8,866 nt of DNA from an uncultured Candidatus Saccharibacteria bacterium (lineage in GTDB: Bacteria; Patescibacteriota; Saccharimonadia; Saccharimonadales; Saccharimonadaceae). The stretch lies in NCBI GenBank assembly GCA_937902525.1, contig CALEKV010000028.1:1-8866 (forward strand), read 5' to 3'. Under the pieces are notes generated by a model. It did no database searches and had not been told where the DNA came from. It saw nothing but the letters and a program-made list of their open reading frames with translations. Every line of letters starts with the position of its first letter. The first letter of the stretch is position 1. Shown here one piece after another: positions 1-6,339 of this stretch. The position numbers and the translations under genes were made by a program.

Positions 1-559
1 CTGTTCTCTCGGCAGTGACCTCGCTACTCATGCGCTCCATCGCAGTCAATAGAATCATTTGCGCTTGCTCTTCAGCATCGTGCATAGTGTCATTTTGCAG
101 TTTGCTGACCAATCCCGTTAAATCTTCCTTGATGTCACGTTCGGTCATTTGCATTAATTTTTCAGTTGCCTCTTTTTTAGAAAGTTTAGCGATTTTTTCA
201 AGCTTGTCCTGTTGTTTACTGCGCAGTTCCCGGATATCATCCTTCAAGCCGTCCACTTCGGACTCCTGTGTGCGCAAACGCTCACTTCGCTTATCCAGTT
301 CATCCAACTTTTTATCAAGGTTCGACTGGCGCTCAAGCAGTCGGTCTTCGATGCGCTTGGTTTCTTTGCGACGCTCGTTTTCAAGCTGCAACGCATCATC
401 TTTTGCCTTCAATAATATATCGCTCGCCTTTTTGTGTGCATTGGCGATTTCTTCTTCGGCCTTGGTCTTACCATCGGCGATTTGTTTTTTTTCATAAGCG
501 AAATGCCCGCCTGCACCCAAAAGCAGTCCGGCCACTGCGGCTAAAATAGCCTCTAACAT
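1..559 (-). CDS. rny: Ribonuclease Y, N-terminal part (3' end outside window)
   Basis: Endoribonuclease that starts bulk mRNA decay at the membrane; only the first 186 residues are in the window. The reading frame begins MLEAILAAVAGLLLGAGG, an N-terminal membrane anchor at about residues 2-20, followed from about residue 22 by a long, highly charged Lys/Glu/Arg-rich coiled coil (HKKASDILLKAKDDALQLEN and onward to about 150). It continues into the segment with ALTAMERMSSEVTAER-type sequence that in RNase Y lies just before the KH domain. The KH and catalytic HD domains would be to the left of the window. The ATG at 559-557 is supported by a good ribosome binding site, AAAGGA at 571-566, with a 6-nt spacer. 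The family is recognised from architecture and sequence pattern. A generic coiled-coil membrane protein is the alternative, but the fit to RNase Y is strong. Confidence 0.88.
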   Translation of the reverse strand, partial: MLEAILAAVAGLLLGAGGHFAYEKKQIADGKTKAEEEIANAHKKASDILLKAKDDALQLENERRKETKRIEDRLLERQSNLDKKLDELDKRSERLRTQESEVDGLKDDIRELRSKQQDKLEKIAKLSKKEATEKLMQMTERDIKEDLTGLVSKLQNDTMHDAEEQAQMILLTAMERMSSEVTAERT

Positions 560-728
560 TGTGTTTCCTTTCTCGATACCCTTGCGCGCAATAACGCCTG
601 GCTATGTGCAGTTTTTCAATTCACTTTAATTGCAAGAGTTTCGGAATAATCAAAATTTACATCAAAGTCTTAATAGACTATCTACATTGTAACGGGTTAA
701 GCCTAATAAGCGCAAGGATTCCGTAAAA
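560..728 (-). promoter_or_regulatory. Non-coding leader between tsaB and rny
   Basis: This 169-bp AT-rich gap separates the tsaB stop from the rny start, both on the minus strand. It holds the rny ribosome binding site (571-566). A possible promoter is TACAAT (691-686, minus strand) with a poor TTGCGC (715-710) 18 nt upstream, which would give a leader of roughly 120 nt; I am not confident in it. Small symmetric elements are a 5-bp inverted repeat with a 4-nt loop at 666-679 (AGTCT/AGACT), a perfect 10-bp palindrome TTGCGCGCAA at 582-591, and an 8-bp inverted pair CCTTGCGC (580-587) and GCGCAAGG (710-717). No convincing intrinsic terminator for tsaB was seen, so rny may be partly transcribed from upstream. 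No ORF here looks coding. Confidence 0.35.
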
Positions 729-1115
729 TTATTTCCGGGGAACGGTCACATGGGCTTCACCGCCATAAAACGGCATGACAATCATGTCGTTCTCGCCACT
801 GCGCAAACGCGCCAAGCACTCAGCCTGCCAATCGTCACCTTTTGCGCCAACTATCGGCACAGCTTGCGCCTGAGCTAGAGTGTTTAGGACAGATAGACCA
901 ATCCTAAGTCCAGTATAGCTACCCGGTCCACTCTTAACGCCAATACCTTCTATGTTGTCAAATGAAGCGCCACGTTCCGCCAAGCGGTCACGTAGATACG
1001 CCAGCATATCACGAGCCAGAGTACGCCCCGCCTCCCATTCGTACTCATACGCCTGCCGTTCATCTATCAACACGGTCTTAACCGTCATGGCCGAGCTGTC
1101 GAACAATAAGTTCAT
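729..1115 (-). CDS. tsaB: Short TsaB-type t6A modification subunit
   Basis: Non-catalytic ASKHA-fold partner of TsaD in synthesis of threonylcarbamoyladenosine at tRNA position 37, acting in the cytoplasm. The hallmark is KSGPGSYTGLRIGLSVLNTLA at about residues 61-81, the TsaB-conserved loop and helix used in dimerisation with TsaD. The start MNLLFDSSAMTVKTVLID matches the first ASKHA beta-hairpin. At 128 residues it is roughly half the length of the E. coli protein (about 230) and lacks the C-terminal lobe. The end (MPFYGGEAHVTVPRK, then TAA) is tidy, so a naturally short form is more likely than a truncation. The ATG overlaps the tsaE stop as ATGA (1115-1112), implying translational coupling; the upstream AGG is a weak ribosome binding site. 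tsaD and tsaC are not in the window. Confidence 0.85.
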   Translation of the reverse strand: MNLLFDSSAMTVKTVLIDERQAYEYEWEAGRTLARDMLAYLRDRLAERGASFDNIEGIGVKSGPGSYTGLRIGLSVLNTLAQAQAVPIVGAKGDDWQAECLARLRSGENDMIVMPFYGGEAHVTVPRK

Positions 1116-1573
1116 ACGGCCTGCAAAACCCCAACTAACTCCTGAGCATGCTCACCATGTGCGGTCATTGTAACCAAGCGATCGGTTTCGGACTGCGCTA
1201 AAAAGCGTATCTGCAAGCGGTCATCTGGCAATACTCCCTCGACAATATCACCCCACTCAAGCACAGTCACCATGCCTACATCGTGCACCGCCTGCTCAAG
1301 TTCTAGCTTCAACACGCCTGGTTCATTCAAACGGTAAAAATCGTAATGCGCCAACACCAAGTCATCGCGCGCCGGATATATACGGCTAACCGTAAATGTG
1401 GGGCTTTGCACATCATCAACTATGCCCAGTCCTAATGCCAAGCCTTTAGTAAATGTTGTCTTGCCCGCACCGACGTCACCGATTAGCTCAATAACCTCAC
1501 CGCCACGCAGTGAAGCACCCAGCATGGTTCCCAAACGCAACATCTCATCTGCTGACTGAACAAGTTTTTCCAT
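1112..1573 (-). CDS. tsaE: TsaE, ATPase of t6A37 biosynthesis
   Basis: P-loop ATPase that binds the TsaB-TsaD complex and drives turnover in tRNA t6A37 formation. The 153-residue product has the usual family length. Visible motifs are Walker A GDVGAGKTT (residues 32-40), the family segment SPTFTVSRIY (57-66), the HYDFYRL motif (76-82) and LEWGD (105-109), all in the expected order. It is the first gene of a tsaE-tsaB unit, overlapping tsaB by 4 nt, and is transcribed away from pilB. The ATG at 1573-1571 lies only 7 nt after a perfect TATAAT box on the minus strand, so the transcript may be leaderless or nearly so; only a weak GAAG is present upstream as a possible Shine-Dalgarno. No defect was seen. 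Confidence 0.93.
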   Translation of the reverse strand: MEKLVQSADEMLRLGTMLGASLRGGEVIELIGDVGAGKTTFTKGLALGLGIVDDVQSPTFTVSRIYPARDDLVLAHYDFYRLNEPGVLKLELEQAVHDVGMVTVLEWGDIVEGVLPDDRLQIRFLAQSETDRLVTMTAHGEHAQELVGVLQAV

Positions 1574-1580
1574 TCTTCAG

Positions 1581-1609
1581 ATTATACCGCACTAACTAGC
1601 GATTGATAA
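1581..1609 (-). promoter_or_regulatory. Candidate sigma70-type promoter of tsaE-tsaB
   Basis: On the minus strand, -35 TTATCA (1609-1604) and -10 TATAAT (1586-1581, perfect consensus) are separated by exactly 17 nt. The expected transcription start, about 7 nt past the -10 box, falls at 1575-1573, on or next to the tsaE ATG at 1573. The -35 hexamer overlaps the proposed -35 of the opposing pilB promoter. Confidence 0.6.
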
Positions 1610-1631
1610 CAATATTTAGTATACTTATGCT
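1603..1631 (+). promoter_or_regulatory. Candidate promoter of the pilus operon (pilB)
   Basis: On the plus strand, -35 TTGATA (1603-1608) is followed after 17 nt by -10 TATGCT (1626-1631). The expected start of transcription is around 1638-1639, at the ATG chosen for pilB. A second -10-like box, TATACT (1620-1625), is closer to consensus but lies only 11 nt after TTGATA and has no other good -35. The pair is weaker than the tsaE promoter facing it. Confidence 0.45.
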
Positions 1632-1638
1632 TAAGCAG

Positions 1639-3420
1639 ATGCGTATTCATGACAACACAGTCTTAAAATTGCTCGAACGCAGCCAGTCTGTTACCGAGGA
1701 TCAACTAAACGCCCTCAAGGAAGAGAGTGGGCATTCAAGTCGCCCCTTGCAAGACCTTGTTATTGCCAATAATATCCTTGACGAACCTACGCTCACTAAA
1801 CTTTTTGCCGAATACGCTGATATTCCGTACATCGAGCTTGACCCCAAAGACGTCCCAGCGGATATCATGAAAAAGATACCGGAACGTATTGCCAGGCAAT
1901 ACAATGCGGTAATTTTTAAGGTTGACGATGACGGCGCAGTCCATTTGGCCATGGATGACCCAGACGATGTCCAGGCCCTTGATTTCATTAAAAAAGAAGT
2001 GGGCGAAAATATCCGCCTTCACATCGCCCCGCACGACAACATTTTGTCAGTCCTAGAAAACTACCGTGGTGACGTCACCCAAGAACTTAATGATGTTATC
2101 AATATTCAACGTGAAGACGATGGCGCCGCCCAGCAAGTGACCGATGCCGAAATTGCCGAGGACTCCCCAGTCGCACAAACCGTCAACCTGTTGCTGGAAT
2201 ACGCTATCAAATCCAGTGCCTCTGATATTCACATCGAACCCCGTGAAGAACATGTACAAATCAGGTACCGTATTGACGGCGTCTTACACGAAGTCAATCG
2301 CTTGCCGCGCAACGTCATGGGTGCCCTAGTCAGCCGCATCAAAATCCTTGCCAACTTAAAAATTGACGAACGCCGCGTACCACAAGACGGCCGTTTTAAA
2401 ATAAAAGTCGCTGGGCGTCAATACGCTTTGCGTGTTAGTACACTACCGGTTGCCGATGGTGAAAAAGTTGTCATGCGTATTTTGGATGAGTCCAACCAGG
2501 CTGTCACTCTGCAACAGTTAGGCTATTGGGGGCACTCACTCGATGTTATTGAACAAGCCATGCATGAACCAAACGGCATGATCTTAATTACAGGACCAAC
2601 CGGTAGCGGTAAATCAACCAGTTTATTTTCGGTGCTGACTATCCTGAACAAGCCAGAAGTTAACATTTCAACAGTAGAAGACCCAGTCGAGTACAAAATA
2701 CCAGGCGTCAACCAAACGCAAACCAATGCCACAGCAGGTATGACATTCGCCACCGGCTTACGCGCGCTACTGCGCCAAGACCCCAACATTATCATGGTGG
2801 GAGAAATTCGCGACACCGAAACTGCCGACCTAGCGGTGCAGGCAGCCTTGACCGGGCACTTGGTGCTTTCCACGCTCCACACCAACAATGCCGCCACATG
2901 CTTGCCGCGTTTGTTGGATATGAAAATCGAACCGTTTTTGATTGCCAGTACGGTCAAGGCGATCATCGGGCAGCGCTTAGTGCGCCGTTTATGCACTTTT
3001 TGCCGCGAAAGTTTTACACCCAGCGACGCCGAAGCTGCCGAAGCTGTTAGTATGTTCAACCTCAAGCCCGACCAATCAATTGATTACATTCATTCGCTTG
3101 ATACGTTAGCGCAAGAGGGCGGGATAGGCGGTGACACCCCGCTTAGCACCACCGAATCGGCCATCACTAACTTATGGCGAGCTCGTCAAGGTGGCTGCGA
3201 TGAATGCAGTCACACTGGCTACAGGGGTCGCATCGGTATCTACGAAGCCCTTGGCAACACAATTCCTGTTCAAAAACTCATCATGGCCAGCGCTACCAGT
3301 GGTGAAATTCAAGACCAAGCTATCTCAGAAAAAATGACTACCATGCAGACCGACGGCACCGTTAAAGCCCTCCGAGGCATGACAACAATAGCCGAAGTAC
3401 TAAGGGTTACCAAGGAATAA
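1639..3420 (+). CDS. pilB: Type IV pilus assembly ATPase PilB (GspE family)
   Basis: Cytoplasmic hexameric ATPase that powers pilin polymerisation through PilC. Counting from the ATG at 1639 (593 aa): an N-terminal MshEN-type domain at about 45-150, including DPDDVQALDFI (107-117); ASDIHIEP (194-201), typical of GspE/PilB; Walker A GPTGSGKST (319-327); the Asp-box region with STVEDPVEY (344-352); Walker B IIMVGEIRD (384-392); the His-box TGHLVLSTLHTN (405-416); and a four-cysteine zinc site, C452/C455 and C520/C523, with an unusually long segment between the pairs. An in-frame TTG at 1603 and ATG at 1627 lie in the presumed promoter, so 1639 is preferred; none has a clear ribosome binding site. 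First gene of the pilus run, 1 nt before pilC. The assembly ATPase PilB fits better than the retraction ATPase PilT because of the N-terminal domain and the cysteines. Confidence 0.95.
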   Translation: MRIHDNTVLKLLERSQSVTEDQLNALKEESGHSSRPLQDLVIANNILDEPTLTKLFAEYADIPYIELDPKDVPADIMKKIPERIARQYNAVIFKVDDDGAVHLAMDDPDDVQALDFIKKEVGENIRLHIAPHDNILSVLENYRGDVTQELNDVINIQREDDGAAQQVTDAEIAEDSPVAQTVNLLLEYAIKSSASDIHIEPREEHVQIRYRIDGVLHEVNRLPRNVMGALVSRIKILANLKIDERRVPQDGRFKIKVAGRQYALRVSTLPVADGEKVVMRILDESNQAVTLQQLGYWGHSLDVIEQAMHEPNGMILITGPTGSGKSTSLFSVLTILNKPEVNISTVEDPVEYKIPGVNQTQTNATAGMTFATGLRALLRQDPNIIMVGEIRDTETADLAVQAALTGHLVLSTLHTNNAATCLPRLLDMKIEPFLIASTVKAIIGQRLVRRLCTFCRESFTPSDAEAAEAVSMFNLKPDQSIDYIHSLDTLAQEGGIGGDTPLSTTESAITNLWRARQGGCDECSHTGYRGRIGIYEALGNTIPVQKLIMASATSGEIQDQAISEKMTTMQTDGTVKALRGMTTIAEVLRVTKE

Positions 3421-3421
3421 T

Positions 3422-4651
3422 ATGCCACTCTTTTATTACATAGCCATCGATCAAAAAAACAGCACCAAAACCGGTGCGCTAGAATCAGCCGACCGCGCCA
3501 GTGCCATCGCTGCGCTGGGAAGGCAAAATCTAAAACCAATCAGTATCAAGGAAAGTGATGGTAGGAAGAGCGTTTTCAGTGCCGGTGACTTTTTTGGGAA
3601 AAATAAAGTCAAACCAGATGACCTAGTATTGTTTACCCGCCAACTCTCCGCCATGATCAGCGCTGGCGTACCAATCCTACGGGCGTTGACATCACTACAA
3701 GAACACTCGGAAAGCAAAACCCTAAGAACCGTCGTCCAGGGTGTCATAAAAGAAGTAGAAGCCGGTACAACCCTGGCGGACGCACTGTCTAAGTACCCTA
3801 ACGCCTTTAATGACGTTTACGTCAATATGGTGCGCGCCGGTGAGGCGGCGGGTATCTTGGACGATATCCTAAAACGGCTAGCTTTGCAGCAAGAAAAAAA
3901 CGCCACCATCCGTAAAAAAGTTAAAAGCGCCATGAGCTACCCGGTTGTCCTGATGGGTATTACCGTCATTGCTTTTTTTGGCCTGATGATTTTCGTTATT
4001 CCGCAGATTGGTAAAATTATCAAGGACCTTGGCGGTCCAGATGCAAAATTACCAGTTCTAACAGAAATCATGTTAGGAATCAGCGGTTTTATGATTACTA
4101 ACATGATCTGGATACTGCCGGCACTCATTGGCGGCGTTGTGCTACTTTTACGTTATGTCAAAACGCCAGGTGGCAAAAAAAAGCTACACACCATAGCCCT
4201 TAAGGTGCCAGGCGTCAATAATATTGTCATCAAGCTGGCGATTGCTCGATTTGCCCGCACTTTTTCAGCATTAATGGGTGCGGGTGTTGCCGTATTGGAA
4301 GCGCTAACAGTCACCGCTCACGCCGTTGGCAATGTAGTATACGAAAAAGCCCTGCTCGACGCAGCCGATCAAGTTAAAAACGGCAGAAACCTCTCAGGCG
4401 TCATCCAAGCCAACCCGCTATTTCCACCAATCGTCGCCCAGATGTTAGCCGTAGGTGAAGAGACCGGACAGACTGACACCGTACTAATCAAAGTGGCTGA
4501 TTTTTATGAGGAGGAAGTCGATACGGCAATTGAAGGTGTCAGCGCAATTATCGAACCAGTGATGATTGTCGTAATGGGTGGCATGGTTGGGTTGATTGCA
4601 GCCAGTGTCATGGGACCAATTGCGAATATGTCCCAACAAATCAAAAACTAA
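3422..4651 (+). CDS. pilC: Type IV pilus inner-membrane platform protein PilC (GspF family)
   Basis: Polytopic membrane protein on which PilB acts to insert pilins into the growing fibre. Its 409 residues match the family length. After a short N-terminal region (MPLFYYIAIDQ) there are two T2SSF repeats: about 67-190, with FTRQLSAMISAGVPILRAL and MVRAGEAAGILDDIL, and about 275-398, with FARTFSALMGAGVAVLEAL and MLAVGEETGQTDTVL. The equivalent motifs in the two halves are easy to align by eye. Membrane segments lie at about 173-196, 225-246 and 377-398. It starts 1 nt after the pilB stop, with AAGGA (3412-3416) inside the end of pilB as ribosome binding site. No sign of damage. Confidence 0.95.
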   Translation: MPLFYYIAIDQKNSTKTGALESADRASAIAALGRQNLKPISIKESDGRKSVFSAGDFFGKNKVKPDDLVLFTRQLSAMISAGVPILRALTSLQEHSESKTLRTVVQGVIKEVEAGTTLADALSKYPNAFNDVYVNMVRAGEAAGILDDILKRLALQQEKNATIRKKVKSAMSYPVVLMGITVIAFFGLMIFVIPQIGKIIKDLGGPDAKLPVLTEIMLGISGFMITNMIWILPALIGGVVLLLRYVKTPGGKKKLHTIALKVPGVNNIVIKLAIARFARTFSALMGAGVAVLEALTVTAHAVGNVVYEKALLDAADQVKNGRNLSGVIQANPLFPPIVAQMLAVGEETGQTDTVLIKVADFYEEEVDTAIEGVSAIIEPVMIVVMGGMVGLIAASVMGPIANMSQQIKN

Positions 4652-4671
4652 TAATTATCGCGTTACGCTTA

Positions 4672-4680
4672 TGCTATACT
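4672..4680 (+). promoter_or_regulatory. Candidate extended -10 promoter upstream of pilM
   Basis: TGCTATACT in the 61-bp spacer between pilC and pilM matches the extended -10 pattern TGn-TATACT, with the hexamer at 4675-4680. There is no good -35 box at the right distance. Expected start is near 4687, giving a leader of about 26 nt before the pilM GTG. The pilC-pilM gap is by far the longest inside the pilus run, which is what raises the possibility of a second promoter here. No terminator-like hairpin with a T run was found in the gap. Confidence 0.35.
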
Positions 4681-4712
4681 AATATAAGATAAAATGTACG
4701 AGCATATAGGTA

Positions 4713-5771
4713 GTGGGAAAATTATTTTATAACAACAAACCATTAATCGGTCTAGATGTTGGCCTTACCGGTGTTAAGGCTATGTCTATCGACGCCACTA
4801 AGTGGCGCGTACAAGGCTACGGGTCGCTGGACCTAGACCCAGTGGCCGTTCAAAAGTCCCTTGACGACCCTGACGATACCTACCTTGGTGAAAATATAGC
4901 AGCGCTCATCAAAAACCACGTCATTGGATCACTCGATAGTGATTACGCTGTTATCGGTATCCCCACCGGCCGGACGTTTTCGCGCACATTTACCTTACCC
5001 GCTAAAGAATCTTCCCATATAAAAAGCGCCCTGGAAATAGAAGTTGAACAATATATTCCGCTGCCCATGAGCTCCCTTTACGTTGACTATAAAATCATCG
5101 AGCGTACAAAGGATACTGTAACCGTGGTTATGACCGCTGTCCCGCGGACCCTAGTTGATGCCTGCACGCACGCCGCAGAAGCCGCCAGCATCACTCCGGT
5201 TATGGTCATCCCTAGCATTGACGCCGTGGCGCGCGTACTGGAAGCTACTGAAGAAGGCAAGCTATCCACCCTTATCATTGATATCGGCCCAGCTACTACA
5301 GATATTGCGGTCCTGGAAACTGGTGCAATCCGCATTACGGGTAGTATTGGCATAGGTGGCAACACGTTCACCCTTGATATTGCCAATAAGCTTGAAGTGC
5401 CCCTCGAGAGTGCACATCAGTTCAAAGTAATCAACGGCCTGTCGTTAAGCCCGCGCCAAGCAAAAATTACCAAGGCCCTTCAGCCATCGCTTGAGCGGAT
5501 CGTGACCGAATCAAAAAAAGTCATCCGTTACTATAATGAACGGCTAAACGAAGAAAAAAAGATTGAGCAAGTGTTGATTGTGGGGGGCGGCAGCAACGTA
5601 CCGGGCATTGGAGATTTCTTCACCGAAGCCCTGGTTATGCCAGCTCGCATAGCTAGCCCGTGGCAGCGACTCAACTTTGGCAAATTAAAAGAACCGGGCA
5701 AGCAATTCCGGTCACGGTATATTTCAGTTGCAGGTCTTGCTAGTATCCAGCGCGAGGAGGTGTTACTGTGA
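4713..5771 (+). CDS. pilM: Type IV pilus actin-like ATPase PilM
   Basis: Cytoplasmic actin-like protein that binds the conserved N-terminal peptide of PilN and links the membrane alignment complex to the motor. In the 352-aa product the ASKHA nucleotide-binding motifs are present: phosphate-1 LDVGLTGVK (14-22, with D15, G17 and K22), phosphate-2 IIDIGPATTDIAVL (188-201) and the adenosine motif VLIVGGGSNVPGI (287-299). The segment EVEQYIPLP (110-118) is characteristic of PilM. A GTG start at 4713 is the only option near the conserved N-terminus, since an in-frame TAG lies at 4707-4709 and the next ATG (4782) would remove the phosphate-1 loop. Its ribosome binding site is poor (AGG at 4708-4710, too close). 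The stop overlaps the pilN start as GTGA (5768-5771). Confidence 0.94.
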   Translation: MGKLFYNNKPLIGLDVGLTGVKAMSIDATKWRVQGYGSLDLDPVAVQKSLDDPDDTYLGENIAALIKNHVIGSLDSDYAVIGIPTGRTFSRTFTLPAKESSHIKSALEIEVEQYIPLPMSSLYVDYKIIERTKDTVTVVMTAVPRTLVDACTHAAEAASITPVMVIPSIDAVARVLEATEEGKLSTLIIDIGPATTDIAVLETGAIRITGSIGIGGNTFTLDIANKLEVPLESAHQFKVINGLSLSPRQAKITKALQPSLERIVTESKKVIRYYNERLNEEKKIEQVLIVGGGSNVPGIGDFFTEALVMPARIASPWQRLNFGKLKEPGKQFRSRYISVAGLASIQREEVLL

Positions 5772-6337
5772 TTAACCTATTGCCTCCAGCCGCTAAGCAC
5801 GAGTTCGCCGCCGGTAGGGTTAACGCACTGCTCGTTCGTTATATCTGGATTACACTCATCCTGTTTGGCCTACTCGCTGCGTTGTGCGGACTAACATACG
5901 TTGCGTTGAACGGTTCAAAAGAAACCGCCCAACAACTCATCACTGCCAACGAAACCAGTGTTGCTGGTCTACAGCAAATCCAAGCGCAGTCCGCTGCCTT
6001 CAAGTCCGATCTAGCCACCGCCAAAGCAATACTCGACCAGCAAACCTACTACACCAGCACACTGCTAAAGATCGGTGGTCTCATAACACCAGGTACCACT
6101 ATAGATAGTCTGTCGTTAGATCAATCATCCTACGGTACCGCACCTATAACTCTGCAAGTAATGGCCACAAGTGAACAAGCCGCTCTAGACTTGAAAAGTA
6201 GCCTGCAAAGTTCTGACTTGTTTTCGGATGTCCACTTTGAATCAATCACGTTCGCTTCAAACGATGAGACCCACGCCAGTAGCGTCTATCCAGTCACCGC
6301 CCAACTCGTCTTAACCATCAATAAGGGAGCGCGATAA
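5768..6337 (+). CDS. pilN: Type IV pilus alignment protein PilN
   Basis: Bitopic membrane protein that pairs with PilO and whose cytoplasmic tip binds PilM. The 189-aa product begins MINLLP, matching the conserved PilM-binding N-terminal peptide of PilN. It has one membrane helix at about 23-46, a coiled-coil segment at about 50-92, and a C-terminal ferredoxin-like alpha/beta region at about 98-186 (for example TPGTTIDSLSLDQ and PVTAQLVLTI). The GTG start at 5768 has a very strong ribosome binding site, GAGGAGG (5754-5760), 7 nt upstream, and overlaps the pilM stop by 4 nt. The order pilM-pilN-pilO supports the call more than sequence alone, because PilN proteins diverge quickly. Confidence 0.88.
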   Translation: MINLLPPAAKHEFAAGRVNALLVRYIWITLILFGLLAALCGLTYVALNGSKETAQQLITANETSVAGLQQIQAQSAAFKSDLATAKAILDQQTYYTSTLLKIGGLITPGTTIDSLSLDQSSYGTAPITLQVMATSEQAALDLKSSLQSSDLFSDVHFESITFASNDETHASSVYPVTAQLVLTINKGAR

Positions 6338-6339
6338 CC

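Noticed and set aside
15..497. 160-codon open frame on the plus strand, Ser/Leu-rich
   Set aside because: Antisense of the charged coiled coil of RNase Y; the minus-strand reading has a membrane anchor, coiled coil and good ribosome binding site.
1603..1625. TTGATA with TATACT as the pilB promoter
   Set aside because: The spacer is only 11 nt, too short for a sigma70-type promoter; TATGCT at 17 nt fits better.
1603..1638. Longer pilB beginning at TTG 1603 or ATG 1627
   Set aside because: Both starts lie within the proposed -35/-10 boxes, lack ribosome binding sites, and add a hydrophobic MITIFSILML stretch not expected on a cytoplasmic ATPase.
2523..3065. 180-codon open frame on the minus strand inside pilB
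   Set aside because: It lies wholly antisense to the strongly conserved ATPase core of PilB and has a composition typical of a reverse-frame shadow (Ser/Val/Ile-rich, no recognisable domain).
4660..4668. GCGTTACGC in the pilC-pilM gap as a terminator
   Set aside because: The stem has only 3 bp and is not followed by a T run.
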